Program-made: the position numbers and the translations under genes
Shown: positions 45,366 to 54,519 of the stretch, in pieces
How the letters are laid out: the number at the start of each line of letters is the position of its first letter
How positions within the stretch are numbered: the first letter of the stretch is position 1
NCBI GenBank assembly: GCA_002423205.1
Contig: DIUZ01000024.1
Span: 179,834 to 243,833, forward strand
Reading direction: 5' to 3'
Length of the DNA stretch: 64,000 nucleotides
From: Micavibrio sp. UBA6145
GTDB lineage: Bacteria > Pseudomonadota > Alphaproteobacteria > Micavibrionales > UBA1664
The notes under the pieces: generated by a model
Told to the model about the DNA's origin: nothing
Databases searched by the model: none
The model's input: the letters and a program-made list of their open reading frames with translations, nothing else

Positions 45366-45698
45366 TTATGCGCGATCAGACTTGATGATCTCGGTCATCG
45401 TGATGCCAAGCTTGTCTTCAACGACGACCACTTCTCCGCGCGCAACAAGGCGGTTGTTAACATAGATGTCGATGGCTTCACCGACCTTGCGGTCGAGTTC
45501 GACGACGGCGCCGCGGCCGAGTTTGAGCAACTGGCTGACCTGCATGGTCGAACGGCCGAGCACGGCGGAAATCTGGACCGGGATGTCGTAAATCGCCTCG
45601 ACATCCTTGGCCATCGGTTCGCCGGCCTCATGTTCAAAGGTTTCCTCCCCGGAATTCGGGTCGGTCATTTCCTGAAGGTTCATTTCGTTGTCGGCCAT
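45366..45698 (-). CDS. fliN: Flagellar motor switch protein FliN
   Basis: A 110-residue switch component. The core domain IYDIPVQISAVLGRSTMQVS, then LKLGRGAVVELDRKVGEAID and VNNRLVARGEVVVVE, is the classic FliN fold. The first 35 residues are an acidic tail. It starts three bases after fliH ends and precedes motA. FliM is not in the window. Confidence 0.95.
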   Translation of the reverse strand: MADNEMNLQEMTDPNSGEETFEHEAGEPMAKDVEAIYDIPVQISAVLGRSTMQVSQLLKLGRGAVVELDRKVGEAIDIYVNNRLVARGEVVVVEDKLGITMTEIIKSDRA

Positions 45699-45701
45699 GT
45701 C

Positions 45702-46442
45702 TTAGCTCCCTTGTGGAGTGTCGGTAGTATGCGGTGTTTGGTCAGAGGCGTCCATAACCTCCAGTGTATCATCAATTTCGGGCGTTACGGGCGGGTTGGC
45801 CGCGCCGCGCAGGTGTTCGGGCAAATGCGCGGTGATGGCGTCCAGCATGCGGGTGGCCACGGTCTGCGGGTCCCAGTCGGCACCGCCGCCGGTCCATTCG
45901 ATCTTGCACTGCATTTCATGCAGGGATGGATCGCCCTGGACGATCCACGGCGTTTTCCGGCGCATGGTTGCCGCCATCGCCTCAAGACGTTCGGTGACCG
46001 GGATCACGCGCATCGGATGTACATAGATGGACAGGGTCTGCGCCTTGACCTGTTCTTCGTAAATCCTGGTCACAAAGGATGCGATTTCAGAGACGGCCAC
46101 GCGTTCCAGCAGAACAGGTAAAACCTTGTTCAGTGCCTGCACGGTGATGAGGGCGGCCTGATCGATGAAGGTGGCCATGCGGTCGGATTCATCGGCGGCC
46201 AGACGTTCGGTCGCCATGACGATCTGCTGGCTTAAGTCCCGGATCTGGGCTTCCTGCGAACCGATGGCTTCCTGTAACCCGGCGACGCGGCCTTCGGTGA
46301 AACCGGTCTGGCGCGATGCTTCCATCTCTTCCTGCGAGAAGGTGGGCTTGCGCGCGGCCTGTGCCTTTGCGCGCAGGGCGTCCTCGCCGAAATCGTTGAG
46401 ATCGAACATGAACTTCTTGGCCGGGTGCACGGGTGCGTCCAT
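45702..46442 (-). CDS. fliH: Flagellar export regulator FliH
   Basis: A 246-residue protein that binds FliI and regulates export. The N-terminal half is charged and helical with an export-regulator-like pattern (EGRVAGLQEAIGSQEAQIRD), and the C-terminal part is the globular domain that meets the ATPase (QTLSIYVHPMRVIPVTERL). I take the ATG at 46442 instead of the upstream TTG, because it forms a TGATG junction with the fliG stop. The role rests on position and on family-like helical pattern; sequence identity in FliH is low. Confidence 0.88.
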   Translation of the reverse strand: MDAPVHPAKKFMFDLNDFGEDALRAKAQAARKPTFSQEEMEASRQTGFTEGRVAGLQEAIGSQEAQIRDLSQQIVMATERLAADESDRMATFIDQAALITVQALNKVLPVLLERVAVSEIASFVTRIYEEQVKAQTLSIYVHPMRVIPVTERLEAMAATMRRKTPWIVQGDPSLHEMQCKIEWTGGGADWDPQTVATRMLDAITAHLPEHLRGAANPPVTPEIDDTLEVMDASDQTPHTTDTPQGS

Positions 46443-47464
46443 CAATAGATAATCTGGTCCTCTTCCTTGCCGGTTGAAACACGAATTTCACCGCGGGATT
46501 CCAGATCCTTGGTCACGGATACGACGTAGTTCTGTGCTTCTTCCACGTCTTTCAGGCGGACAGGTCCCAGCGATCCCATGTCTTCGCGCAGGATTTTGGC
46601 GGCGCGTTCGGACATGTTGGAAAAGAACAGGTCGCGCAGGGTTTCTGTCGCGCCTTTGAGCGCGAGCGGCAGCTTGTCCTTGTCGATGGCGCGGATAAGC
46701 GCCTGGATCGATTGCGGGTCGAGCTTGGCCAGATCCTCGAAGGTGAACATGAGGGAGCGGATTTTTTCGGCAGCCGAGGGTTCGGACTCCTCGAGGCCGG
46801 TCATGAAGCGCGATTCTACCTGGCGGTCGAGATTGTTGAAAATCTCGGCCATCATTTCGTGGCTGTCGCGGCGCTGGCCACGGGCCAGGTTCGACATGAA
46901 TTCGGTGCGCAGGGTTTTTTCAACGTCTTCCAGCACTTCTTTCTGGACGCTTTCCATGCGCAGCATGCGGTGGATGACTTCCATCGCGAAACCCTGCGGC
47001 AGAAGGGCCATGACGCGCGCGGCGTGGTCGGGCTGAATTTTCGACATGACGACGGCGACGGTCTGCGGGTATTCCTTGACCAGAAAGTTGGCGAGGACTT
47101 CCTCGTTCACGTTGCCGAGTTTTTCCCACATGGTGCGGCCGGCGGGGCCGCGGATTTCTTCCATGATCGCGCCGACTTTTTCCTTGTTCAGGACCTTGGC
47201 GAGCAGGCGTTCGGTGGAATCCAGCGTACCGACAAGCGAGCCGGTGGACGACATCTGTTCGGCGAAATCAACGAACAGGCGTTCAATGACAGTGCTTGAG
47301 ACTTTGCCGAGTGCGGCCATGGTGGTCGAGATTTCCATGATCTCGTCTTCGTCCATGAATTCGAACAGTTTGGCGGTATGTTCCTCGCCCAGGGACAGCA
47401 GGAAGATCGCGGCTTTTTCTTTGCCGGTCAGGGTACGGTAATCTTCGCGTATACGCATGGCCAT
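46442..47464 (-). CDS. fliG: Flagellar motor switch protein FliG
   Basis: A 340-residue rotor protein that bridges FliF to FliM/FliN. It starts with [25 protein letters not shown], and the conserved [19 protein letters not shown], a middle-domain pattern, is clear. The C-terminal torque-generating domain ends GKEEDQIIY. It lies 8 bases after fliF and joins fliH by a TGATG overlap. Confidence 0.96.
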   Translation of the reverse strand: MAMRIREDYRTLTGKEKAAIFLLSLGEEHTAKLFEFMDEDEIMEISTTMAALGKVSSTVIERLFVDFAEQMSSTGSLVGTLDSTERLLAKVLNKEKVGAIMEEIRGPAGRTMWEKLGNVNEEVLANFLVKEYPQTVAVVMSKIQPDHAARVMALLPQGFAMEVIHRMLRMESVQKEVLEDVEKTLRTEFMSNLARGQRRDSHEMMAEIFNNLDRQVESRFMTGLEESEPSAAEKIRSLMFTFEDLAKLDPQSIQALIRAIDKDKLPLALKGATETLRDLFFSNMSERAAKILREDMGSLGPVRLKDVEEAQNYVVSVTKDLESRGEIRVSTGKEEDQIIY

Positions 47465-47471
47465 CGTTACA

Positions 47472-49118
47472 TCACTCCTGCGTCATCCAGTTGCGGATGA
47501 TGGACACAGTTTCGTTCGGGTGCGTGGAGACAATGTCACCGACCTTGCGCACGGTTGATGCCTTGACCTTGCCTTCGACGGCATTCATGTCGATCAGGCT
47601 GTCTTCTTCCTGCTGCATGCGCGCCTCAATCTCGGCGGCGGACGGGCCGGTCAGGGCCGGGGCCGAAGACGGTGCGGATTGTGCCAGCAGCATTTCTGAG
47701 CGTGCCTCTTCAATCGCGGCTTTCTGCGCCTGGAAGAGGGACGTCATGATGGGTTTCAGGACCAGCAGGATGACGAGGATACCCATGATGGCGAGCATGA
47801 TCATCTCAGCTGTTTGCAGCAACTGGCCACGGTCGAAACCAAAGAGGGTGGAGTCTGACCCGATTTCCGGCGTTTCGACTTCGGTGAACGCCATGTTCAC
47901 CACTTCAACCGTGTCACCGCGCTTGGCATCAAAACCGATGGCGGATTTGACGAGGGCGCTGATCTTGTCGAGTTCTTCCTGCGTGCGCGGGGTGTAGGTT
48001 TTGTTACCTTCCTTGTCGGTGACTTCCGTACCGTCGATCAGGACGGCGACGGAAATTTTGTTCACCGTGCCGGTAGATGTGGTGATGGATTTTACCGTCT
48101 TGGAAATTTCGTAATTAGTTGTTTCTTCGCTGCGGACGTTTTTGGAATTATCACCGCCGGTTGCGTTGCCTTCGGTGCCTCCGGGCACATTGTTCTGGAC
48201 GCTGACGGTGGTGGCGTTGCCGCCGGCAGTGGTTTCGGCGGATTCATCGCTGACCGACTGGGTGGAGCGCACCACCTGGCCTTCAGGATCATAGGATTCC
48301 TGATTTTGTGTGATGCGGTCGAAATTCAGGTCGGCGGTAACATGCGCGCGGACCTTGTTGAAACCGACAATGCGACCAACCATGTCTTCGATGGCGGTGT
48401 TCAGGCGCTCTTCATAGGCGCGGCGCTGGTCCTGATCCTTGGCGGTATCCATCAGACCGGTATCGTTGCTGCCGCCACCGGCCAGCATGTTGGCTTCGGT
48501 GTCGATAATCGTGACTTTTTCAGCCTTCAGGCCCGGCACGGCGTTGGCGACCAAATTCTGGATGCCGAAAACCTGTTCGCGCGAAAGACGTGCGGCGGGC
48601 TTGAGCTTGAGTGTCACGGATGCGGATGATTCACGCGTGTCGCGCGTGAACAATTCGCGCTGCGGCAGGACAAGGTGGACCTTGGCGAAGTCGACCGGGC
48701 CGAGTGTCGCAATGGTGCGGGCCAGTTCGCCCTGAAGCGCGCGGACCTGATTGATGTTCTGGACGAAGGATGTGGTGCCGAAACCGTTCTTCTGGTCGAA
48801 AAGTTCGTAACCCATGGTGCCGCCGTTGGGCAGGCCTTCCTGTGCCAGCACCATGCGGGCGCGGCCGATCTCGTTTTTCGGGACGCGGATCTGCGAGCCG
48901 TCGGTCGAGCCTTCGAACGGGATTTTCATTTCCTCAAGCTTGGCGGCGACGGATGCGGAATCAACGCTTGAGAGGTTGCCGTACAGCAAAGTCAGGCTAG
49001 GTTTGGAGACTTGGGCCGATACGAACACGAAGAAGATGAGAAGGCCCACGAACACGCCGCCAAGAACGGCGAGGCGGGCGGGACCTAGACTGCGAACGGT
49101 ATCGACGAATGAGCTCAC
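47472..49118 (-). CDS. fliF: Flagellar MS-ring protein FliF
   Basis: A 548-residue ring protein. A first membrane helix ([18 protein letters not shown]) leads into the ring-building motifs, including [23 protein letters not shown]. The second membrane helix [16 protein letters not shown] is near the C-terminus, followed by a short cytosolic tail that meets FliG. I choose GTG at 49118 with AGGGA seven bases before it; a GTG at 49178 has no such site. It heads the fliF-fliG-fliH-fliN-motA-flbD group. Confidence 0.95.
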   Translation of the reverse strand: MSSFVDTVRSLGPARLAVLGGVFVGLLIFFVFVSAQVSKPSLTLLYGNLSSVDSASVAAKLEEMKIPFEGSTDGSQIRVPKNEIGRARMVLAQEGLPNGGTMGYELFDQKNGFGTTSFVQNINQVRALQGELARTIATLGPVDFAKVHLVLPQRELFTRDTRESSASVTLKLKPAARLSREQVFGIQNLVANAVPGLKAEKVTIIDTEANMLAGGGSNDTGLMDTAKDQDQRRAYEERLNTAIEDMVGRIVGFNKVRAHVTADLNFDRITQNQESYDPEGQVVRSTQSVSDESAETTAGGNATTVSVQNNVPGGTEGNATGGDNSKNVRSEETTNYEISKTVKSITTSTGTVNKISVAVLIDGTEVTDKEGNKTYTPRTQEELDKISALVKSAIGFDAKRGDTVEVVNMAFTEVETPEIGSDSTLFGFDRGQLLQTAEMIMLAIMGILVILLVLKPIMTSLFQAQKAAIEEARSEMLLAQSAPSSAPALTGPSAAEIEARMQQEEDSLIDMNAVEGKVKASTVRKVGDIVSTHPNETVSIIRNWMTQE

Positions 49119-49228
49119 GTAAGTTCCCTGATCTTTACTATCGCGCCTGAACGGCAGGCGATGACGCTGGCCGATCACGCGCTAAAAAGCTGAAAAAACA
49201 GCGTTTTATGCCCAATCTACCCCTGCTG

Positions 49229-49242
49229 TTAACATACATTAA
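49229..49242. promoter_or_regulatory. TTAA-N6-TTAA element upstream of fliF
   Basis: TTAA at 49229-49232 and 49239-49242, six bases apart. A GANTC site (GAGTC, 49253-49257) lies 10 bases away. The element matches the spacing seen upstream of ctrA rather than the canonical N7. Confidence 0.45.
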
Positions 49243-49370
49243 TTTTTTACCCGAGTCCAATCATTGGCCACAGATATGCAAACGCATCACCCTTTTATGG
49301 TCAATGATTCGCGTAATGGAATGATATGCAAAAGACGGGCCTTAAAAGGCGTGTATTACGAAAATTTATG

Positions 49371-50624
49371 TCAGATTTGTGCGGCAAGGCCGGGTATTGA
49401 TCGCTGCGGCGTTGCGGATGGTGCATTGCCGGAAGCGGCGATTTTTTCGCCAAAGTCGCGCGCGGCCTGTCCGGGCAGCGCGTCTTCGATCATGACAATC
49501 TGGCCCTTATACCCCTTGGCGTCTTTCAGGTTAAGGAGGCCCGGGGTCATCACTTCTTCGCGGTGGGTGCCGCCGATCATCGTGTCTTTTTCGGTGCCGA
49601 TGCGGTGCGCGACATAGTTTTTGCCGGGCGCTTCGCTGTGGAATTCGCCGTTCGTGGCCAGGCCGCTGGTCCATACGTTGCCCCACGAGGCGCGCAGAGA
49701 TGTCTGGTTTTGTTGCAGGTTGGCGCGGAATTCATCTCGGCTGACGATTTCGCTCATATACGCAAGGTTGCGCATCAGGCGATGTTCAAGATTACGGTCA
49801 TGCGCGCGTGGTTCCACCAGGAATGATTTGAAGCCCAGGCCCGTCAGCGTCATTGCAGGCAGGGTGCCGCCGGAATGCCCGGCCAGGACAAGTTTGTCTT
49901 TGATTGTTTCACCGTTTTCGTAGCCGAGTGTTTGCGCGGTGGTGCCGTTGGCGATCGTGATGCTGCCCTGTTTCAGATCGGTATCGAGTTCGCCGATATA
50001 TTCCTTCATGGCGCGGGTGGCGCGTAAAAATGTGCTGCCCTTGTAAGTGTCTTCGGCATTGAACAGCACGTCTCCGTAATCGCCAATGCCGCGGCTGGCC
50101 ATGCCCATGAAGTTCTGCGAGATGTTGTTTGTGCCGCTGCCTGGCGTATCGCCTTCAAGGCCGGGGGCTGCGATCATGATCTTACCGCTGGCCTTGTGAT
50201 ACAGGGTCACGAAATATGCGTTGCCCATTTTTTTGCGCTGGTCTTTCAGGCTTGCGCGGCCATGACGTTCGTTCCAGCGGTTGCTGTCATCGAGGACAAG
50301 AAAGGGGCTATCCGGTTTGCCGAAATAATCGGCCATCGCCTTTTCCATGTTGAAGACGTTGGTAGCACGGCCGTCGAGATCGGTGTTGTCCTGTGTGACC
50401 GGTGCGGTGGTGGGGTCGCGCATATTCGCACCGACATAATAGGCAGCGTAGGTTGCCATCATGGTGTCTGCCATCGGGATGCCCTGAACCGTCTGGGTGC
50501 TGATATCGGTTTTTTTCATCTCAGGTTGCGGTATGTCTGGCGCCTGACTGCTTGCATCAGAGCCCCTTACGGAGCCGAAGAAAATGGCCGCCAGGGATTT
50601 GCGGGTGAACGACGCTGGTTTCAT
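49371..50624 (-). CDS. GHSGG-motif hydrolase-like protein
   Basis: A 417-residue protein of unknown family in the flagellar region. A nucleophile elbow, VLAGHSGGTLPAMTL, at about residue 245 points to an alpha/beta-hydrolase or lipase-like fold. The N-terminus starts with a weakly hydrophobic stretch (KSLAAIFFGSV) that may act in export. Two other blocks, SPFLVLDDSNRWNERHGR and GMASRGIGDYGDV, have no match I recognise. It is on the minus strand, divergent from the FlaG-like gene, and not in the fliF operon. A phospholipase or peptidoglycan/lipid processing role is a guess. Confidence 0.7.
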   Translation of the reverse strand: MKPASFTRKSLAAIFFGSVRGSDASSQAPDIPQPEMKKTDISTQTVQGIPMADTMMATYAAYYVGANMRDPTTAPVTQDNTDLDGRATNVFNMEKAMADYFGKPDSPFLVLDDSNRWNERHGRASLKDQRKKMGNAYFVTLYHKASGKIMIAAPGLEGDTPGSGTNNISQNFMGMASRGIGDYGDVLFNAEDTYKGSTFLRATRAMKEYIGELDTDLKQGSITIANGTTAQTLGYENGETIKDKLVLAGHSGGTLPAMTLTGLGFKSFLVEPRAHDRNLEHRLMRNLAYMSEIVSRDEFRANLQQNQTSLRASWGNVWTSGLATNGEFHSEAPGKNYVAHRIGTEKDTMIGGTHREEVMTPGLLNLKDAKGYKGQIVMIEDALPGQAARDFGEKIAASGNAPSATPQRSIPGLAAQI

Positions 50625-50955
50625 ACCATATGTTTACATATATTTTGGTTAAGGCGGAGTTAGTGGCCCTAATGCCAGAAAGCGGCTGCTTAAACGTTAA
50701 CATGACGGGGAGGGGTGTAGCTGTTTATTAACCATTGGAATTCTTCTGTTTTCGCCAGCATCCATAATTTTTGTGGTGATATCAACAGCTTGCAGAATTT
50801 TATTTATTTAAGTGGAAAGTCGGCGGCTGAAAGGGTTAACCGAGTCGTTGCGAATGCGTTAACGCTTTAAAAATACAGGGAAATTGTTTGATTTTCGAAG
50901 CCAGTCGCGGTATGATGGTAGTAAGGACAAGTAGACCTTGTCACTTGGGGAAAAT
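50625..50955. promoter_or_regulatory. AT-rich divergent promoter region with TTAA clusters
   Basis: About 330 bases with no gene, between the hydrolase-like gene and the FlaG-like gene. TTAA occurs at least eight times. One copy is TTAACCAT at 50728-50735, the half-site of Caulobacter CtrA boxes. A GAGTC site is at 50842-50846. No N7 pair is seen. Confidence 0.5.
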
Positions 50956-51408
50956 ATGATTGAGGCAGTCAAATCAACGGTCGCCAGTAGCGCCCTTTTA
51001 AGAGCCAATGTGGACCAGTCGTCCACGTTGAACTCTTTTGCCGCCAATCCGGACAAAATCCAATCCGTATCTCAGGCGCCTTACGTCAGCCCGACAATCC
51101 GTGTCGACGTAAACACCAAGATCGCGATCATGGAATTCCGTGAATCTGATACTGGCCAAGTGGTCGCCCATATTCCGTCCGAACAGGCAATTCGCACATA
51201 TAAACTGCGCGAAGCAAAACAGGACGCTCAACTTATGGCCAAGCTGACCCAAAAAACCGGCACCCAGAATGGTTCTGTGCCTGTGCAAACATCGCCATCT
51301 GCGCAAGAAGCGCCGGCGATTGTTGCCACAAGCTCGTCCCAGGAGGCCGACGTCAGTCTGGCACGCGAGTTACGTGCGATCACAAGCATCGTTCCTATTT
51401 CCGCTTAA
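50956..51408 (+). CDS. FlaG-like flagellar protein
   Basis: A 150-residue protein whose middle, RVDVNTKIAIMEFRESDTGQ then VVAHIPSEQAIRTY, resembles the FlaG domain (Arg-x-Asp...T-G-E-V-x-R-Q-I-P). FlaG proteins influence filament length or flagellin secretion in other bacteria. The N-terminus (IEAVKSTVASSALLRANV) and Ser/Ala/Gln-rich C-terminus are variable. It lies near the flaF-flbT-flagellin group. The ATG at 50956 has GGGGA just upstream; a TTG at 50938 is less likely. Confidence 0.65.
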   Translation: MIEAVKSTVASSALLRANVDQSSTLNSFAANPDKIQSVSQAPYVSPTIRVDVNTKIAIMEFRESDTGQVVAHIPSEQAIRTYKLREAKQDAQLMAKLTQKTGTQNGSVPVQTSPSAQEAPAIVATSSSQEADVSLARELRAITSIVPISA

Positions 51409-51427
51409 TTGAAGCGGGTTTAGGTAC

Positions 51428-51475
51428 AAAGACGTAAAAGGCGCATTTTGCGCCACGCTGCTGCTTTGTCTTTTT
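51428..51475 (+). terminator. Possible terminator of the FlaG-like gene
   Basis: An inner stem GGCGCA/TGCGCC (51440-51454) is enclosed by AAAGAC (51428-51433) and GTCTTT (51468-51473), followed by further T residues. The inner stem alone may be enough; the pairing is by eye. Confidence 0.45.
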
Positions 51476-51501
51476 GGATTTTTTGTCCGGAAAGCGGGCA
51501 T

Positions 51502-51535
51502 ATAAAAAAGCGCGATCCTCTAAGGTTCGCGCTTT
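51502..51535 (-). terminator. Intrinsic terminator of flbT-flaF
   Basis: A 9-base stem, AAAGCGCGA (51507-51515) with TCGCGCTTT (51527-51535). On the minus strand it is followed by TTTTTTATA. It is 28 bases past the flaF stop. Confidence 0.85.
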
Positions 51536-51563
51536 CGCATATCTGGAATTATCTAAGATAGCA

Positions 51564-52031
51564 TTATGCCGATGTGCTGGTGCCCGGCGTTTCGGTCGAT
51601 TGCGCGGCGGACGCCTGGGTGCTTGCGGCGGCGGTCGTGCCGGCGGGTTTCATCATCAGTCCGGCCGCGATCTGGCGGTTGATGTCGACTAGGACGCGCA
51701 GTTTTTCCTTGCTCGGCTCAGTCAGAATATTGATCGAGCGTTTGAAGATGAAGTTGCACAGATTGACGATGTTGTTGCGCAGGTCGACCGGGCGTTCGTC
51801 CGGATTTTCCAGCGCGGTGTCGAAGAACAGCATCCAGAGTTTGCGGTTGTAGTTGAGGATGTTGTCGATGTCTTCCGGCGTCGCCTGGTCCCAGTTGTCG
51901 TGAAGTTTCTGAAGTTCGCCTGCAGCTTTGAGCAGCAATTGTCCTTCCAGTTCACGCTGATCCGGCGTTTCCTTGGCTTGCTTGCCGTATTTGCCGGCGG
52001 CGCTGGCGTATGGGTTGGGTGCTTTAGACAT
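51564..52031 (-). CDS. flaF: Flagellin synthesis regulator FlaF
   Basis: A 155-residue protein matching FlaF of alphaproteobacteria, which promotes flagellin production and secretion and balances FlbT. The core runs from AAGKYGKQAKETPDQRELEG to LWMLFFDTALENPDERPVDL and FIFKRSINILTEPSKEKL. A Thr/Ala/Ser-rich tail ends the protein. It overlaps flbT by eight bases. Confidence 0.93.
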   Translation of the reverse strand: MSKAPNPYASAAGKYGKQAKETPDQRELEGQLLLKAAGELQKLHDNWDQATPEDIDNILNYNRKLWMLFFDTALENPDERPVDLRNNIVNLCNFIFKRSINILTEPSKEKLRVLVDINRQIAAGLMMKPAGTTAAASTQASAAQSTETPGTSTSA

Positions 52032-52407
52032 TGGCCATCAGCTCCTGTTCGTAATCGATGAGTTTTCTAGCTTCGCGAAGTGCCTTGTAATAATGACCGC
52101 CGAGAATATGCGATGAAATGTCGGCGATGAGAAGGGATGTGGTGGGGGCGGCGTCCTGTACTTCGCGCACGGCAGTGAAGTATGAGTCGTAAATCTCCGT
52201 CGGGTCGTTCGCAAGATACATCATCTGGATGATGAAATAGATGCGTTTGCAAGGCGATGTCGCATCTTCTTCACGCAAGACATCTTTCTCGCGGAGGATG
52301 GGGGCGTCGCCTTCGATATGCAGGCGCGTGCGCTGGTTATCGTTTGTGATAACGGCGTTGCCGATAATGATACGTTCTTTGGGTTTTAGGTCTATGACCA
52401 GAGCCAT
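52024..52407 (-). CDS. flbT: Flagellin translation regulator FlbT
   Basis: A 127-residue protein matching FlbT, which binds flagellin mRNA leaders and lowers their stability or translation until assembly is ready. It starts ALVIDLKPKERIIIGNAVIT and has CKRIYFIIQMMYLA in the middle. It is the first gene of flbT-flaF and lies downstream of the flagellin gene, separated from it by the flagellin terminator. Confidence 0.94.
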   Translation of the reverse strand: MALVIDLKPKERIIIGNAVITNDNQRTRLHIEGDAPILREKDVLREEDATSPCKRIYFIIQMMYLANDPTEIYDSYFTAVREVQDAAPTTSLLIADISSHILGGHYYKALREARKLIDYEQELMANV

Positions 52408-52524
52408 GAGTTTCTCTCAAATGTTACAAGGGCATCCTGCCCAGGAGTTTAGTGGGTGTAGTCAGAATATCAAAAGAAAACTTCGGTGTTGGTTTTCCTT
52501 GGATCTTCCGACGGGAAGAGTTGA

Positions 52525-52553
52525 AAAGGGACCGGATTTCTTCCGGTCCCTTT
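52525..52553 (-). terminator. Intrinsic terminator of the flagellin gene
   Basis: A perfect 12-base stem, AAAGGGACCGGA and TCCGGTCCCTTT, with a 5-base loop. On the minus strand it ends in TTTTC. It is 12 bases past the flagellin stop. Confidence 0.9.
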
Positions 52554-52564
52554 CCACTTTAAAA

Positions 52565-54328
52565 TTAGAACAGACGCAGGACCGACTGTTGAGCCTGAGC
52601 TGCCAGCGACAGGGCGGTAACGCCCAGCTGTTGGCGGGTCTGCAGAGCGAGCAGTTTGGCGCCTTCTTCGTTCTGATCGGCGAGGGTCAGTTTATCCGAA
52701 CCTTCATTCAGGGTATTGATCAGGTTCGTCGTGAAATCCTGACGGGTCTGAATAACCGAGAGCGAGTTGGCCAGGGTCGAACCGAAGTTACGCAGCGTCG
52801 ACAGGCCCGCGCGGGTCTGGGTAGCAGCGGTTTCGATCGTATCAAGGCGCGAGAAGTCAGCTTTAGCGATCCCAATATTAGTCGATGACAGGTTGGTACC
52901 AGTTGTCGACAGTTTGTTGGAACGGTTTTCGTTGAAATAGGTATCCAACGTATCGCCCTTAAGCAGGTTGACGCCACGGTAGCTGGAATCTTCAACCAAA
53001 TCATCGATCTGATCGCGGATTTTGTTGTAGTCAGCTTCGTACTGGGACAGCGTGGAAGCAGCTGAGGCAAGAATAAACGTCTCACCCGTGCTGATACCAG
53101 CGGTTGCACCAGGCAGGAAAGCCTGAGATGTACCGAAGTCAAAGTCGACTCTGGTGGCTGCACCGTTGTCCGAACCGACGGCATCAATTTTGATGGTCTG
53201 AACGGTCGCGTTTTTAGCTTCAATCGTGAACTGACCGGTTGTGGCATCGTAGTTGGCCTTAACCAGGCTTCCCACGTTGCTGTCGTTATTGATGCTGTCG
53301 ACCAGGCCCTGGATCGTCGTACCGGTAATGCGGACTTTCGAAGAAGTCTTGCTACCGTTAACGGTGATCGTAATACCCGAGGTTTCGTTCGCAGAAGCGG
53401 AGAAACGTACCTGACCGCCGGTATCAGAATCATCTACCGCAGTCAGAAGATCTGAAGCGCTAGCGAAACCACTGTTACCATTCTTGTAGAAGATACCTGA
53501 GGTGAGTTTGGTGTTATTGGTTGCCGTTGCGGAAACCGTGAAAACCTGGCTAGCCGCAGCAACGCCGGCCGAAGTCTGGATGGCAATGCCACCAAAACCA
53601 AGTGCCGAAGCAAACGTCTGATCAGCCGTCGATGTGGTTGCCGTAGTGGCAACACCAGTACCGTCGGCGTCAAATGCCATGTTGAAGCTACCGCCATTAA
53701 GTGCAGTGACTTTCAGGTAGCCAGCCGAGGTCAGTTCAGCCTTAAGGACAGCTTCGCCGGTTGCCGAGTTCACGAGGTCATTGATTTTCGTGATCAACTG
53801 CTCCGTGGAATCGCCGGTGACGATGTTGACCGAGCCAGCACCGATACCACCCGGGTTGTTAAGGACAACGGCAGTGCCGTCAGCCTTTTTAACGGTGAAC
53901 GTGAGTTCGGCGCCGGTGTTGATGCCTGTAACACTGGTCAGGCCGCCGGTTGCGCCGTTCGACGTGATCTTGGACAGGTTAACAGTACCGGTCAAAGCTG
54001 CTTCTTTTGAGCCGTTGGTGATGGCGTCACGTGCCGAGTCAACGATCGACGAAGCTTGTTCGACGAGTTTGGTCAGCGAGGTAACACCGGTATCAGCGGT
54101 TTTAATGGTTTGAATCGACTGACCAATGCCGTCCAGAAGGGCGGAGAGGTCGGACGAGCGGTTTTTGAGAGCTTGAGACGCGAAGAAGCTTTGCGGGTTA
54201 TCAAGTGCCGAAGACACTTTCAGGCCCGTTGAAAGAATACCTTGCGTTCTGTCGATTGAAGACTGCGTACGCTGAAGCGAAAGCAGGTTGTTGCGCAATG
54301 CTGCGCTGAGGACGACTTCACCAGTCAT
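52565..54328 (-). CDS. Flagellin
   Basis: A 587-residue flagellin with conserved ends and a variable middle. The N-terminus LSAALRNNLLSLQRTQSSID, then ILSTGLKVSSALDNPQ, is the D0/D1 start, and the C-terminus ENRSNKLSTTGTNLSSTN, then a coiled D1/D0 segment, ends in QAQQSVLRLF. The central part (about residues 120-430) is rich in Gly, Ser, Thr and Asp, as in long filament flagellins that carry surface glycans. It has AGGAG eight bases before the ATG and a canonical CtrA box 79 bases upstream. The gene directly upstream is the 1170-residue fusion protein. Confidence 0.93.
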   Translation of the reverse strand: MTGEVVLSAALRNNLLSLQRTQSSIDRTQGILSTGLKVSSALDNPQSFFASQALKNRSSDLSALLDGIGQSIQTIKTADTGVTSLTKLVEQASSIVDSARDAITNGSKEAALTGTVNLSKITSNGATGGLTSVTGINTGAELTFTVKKADGTAVVLNNPGGIGAGSVNIVTGDSTEQLITKINDLVNSATGEAVLKAELTSAGYLKVTALNGGSFNMAFDADGTGVATTATTSTADQTFASALGFGGIAIQTSAGVAAASQVFTVSATATNNTKLTSGIFYKNGNSGFASASDLLTAVDDSDTGGQVRFSASANETSGITITVNGSKTSSKVRITGTTIQGLVDSINNDSNVGSLVKANYDATTGQFTIEAKNATVQTIKIDAVGSDNGAATRVDFDFGTSQAFLPGATAGISTGETFILASAASTLSQYEADYNKIRDQIDDLVEDSSYRGVNLLKGDTLDTYFNENRSNKLSTTGTNLSSTNIGIAKADFSRLDTIETAATQTRAGLSTLRNFGSTLANSLSVIQTRQDFTTNLINTLNEGSDKLTLADQNEEGAKLLALQTRQQLGVTALSLAAQAQQSVLRLF

Positions 54329-54406
54329 ATTTGTAACTCCTATCCTAGGGGTTATATGTTATGTCACCTGTTCCTTGGTGACTAATACATCATAGTACAA
54401 TGATTC

Positions 54407-54421
54407 TTAATGAATTGTTAA
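54407..54421. promoter_or_regulatory. Canonical CtrA box upstream of flagellin
   Basis: TTAA, then seven bases, then TTAA, as in the Caulobacter CtrA consensus. A GATTC (GANTC) site lies just beside it at 54402-54406. It is 79 bases upstream of the flagellin ATG, in the intergenic region. Confidence 0.7.
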
Positions 54422-54519
54422 AGGGGAAAATTTATCAAAGTCCGATGTCTGTAATCTTTTCCTTTTTCTTTCAGCTGTTTGTTCAAAAATGTATGGACGT
54501 TAGGGTAAGCAATCTTGGG

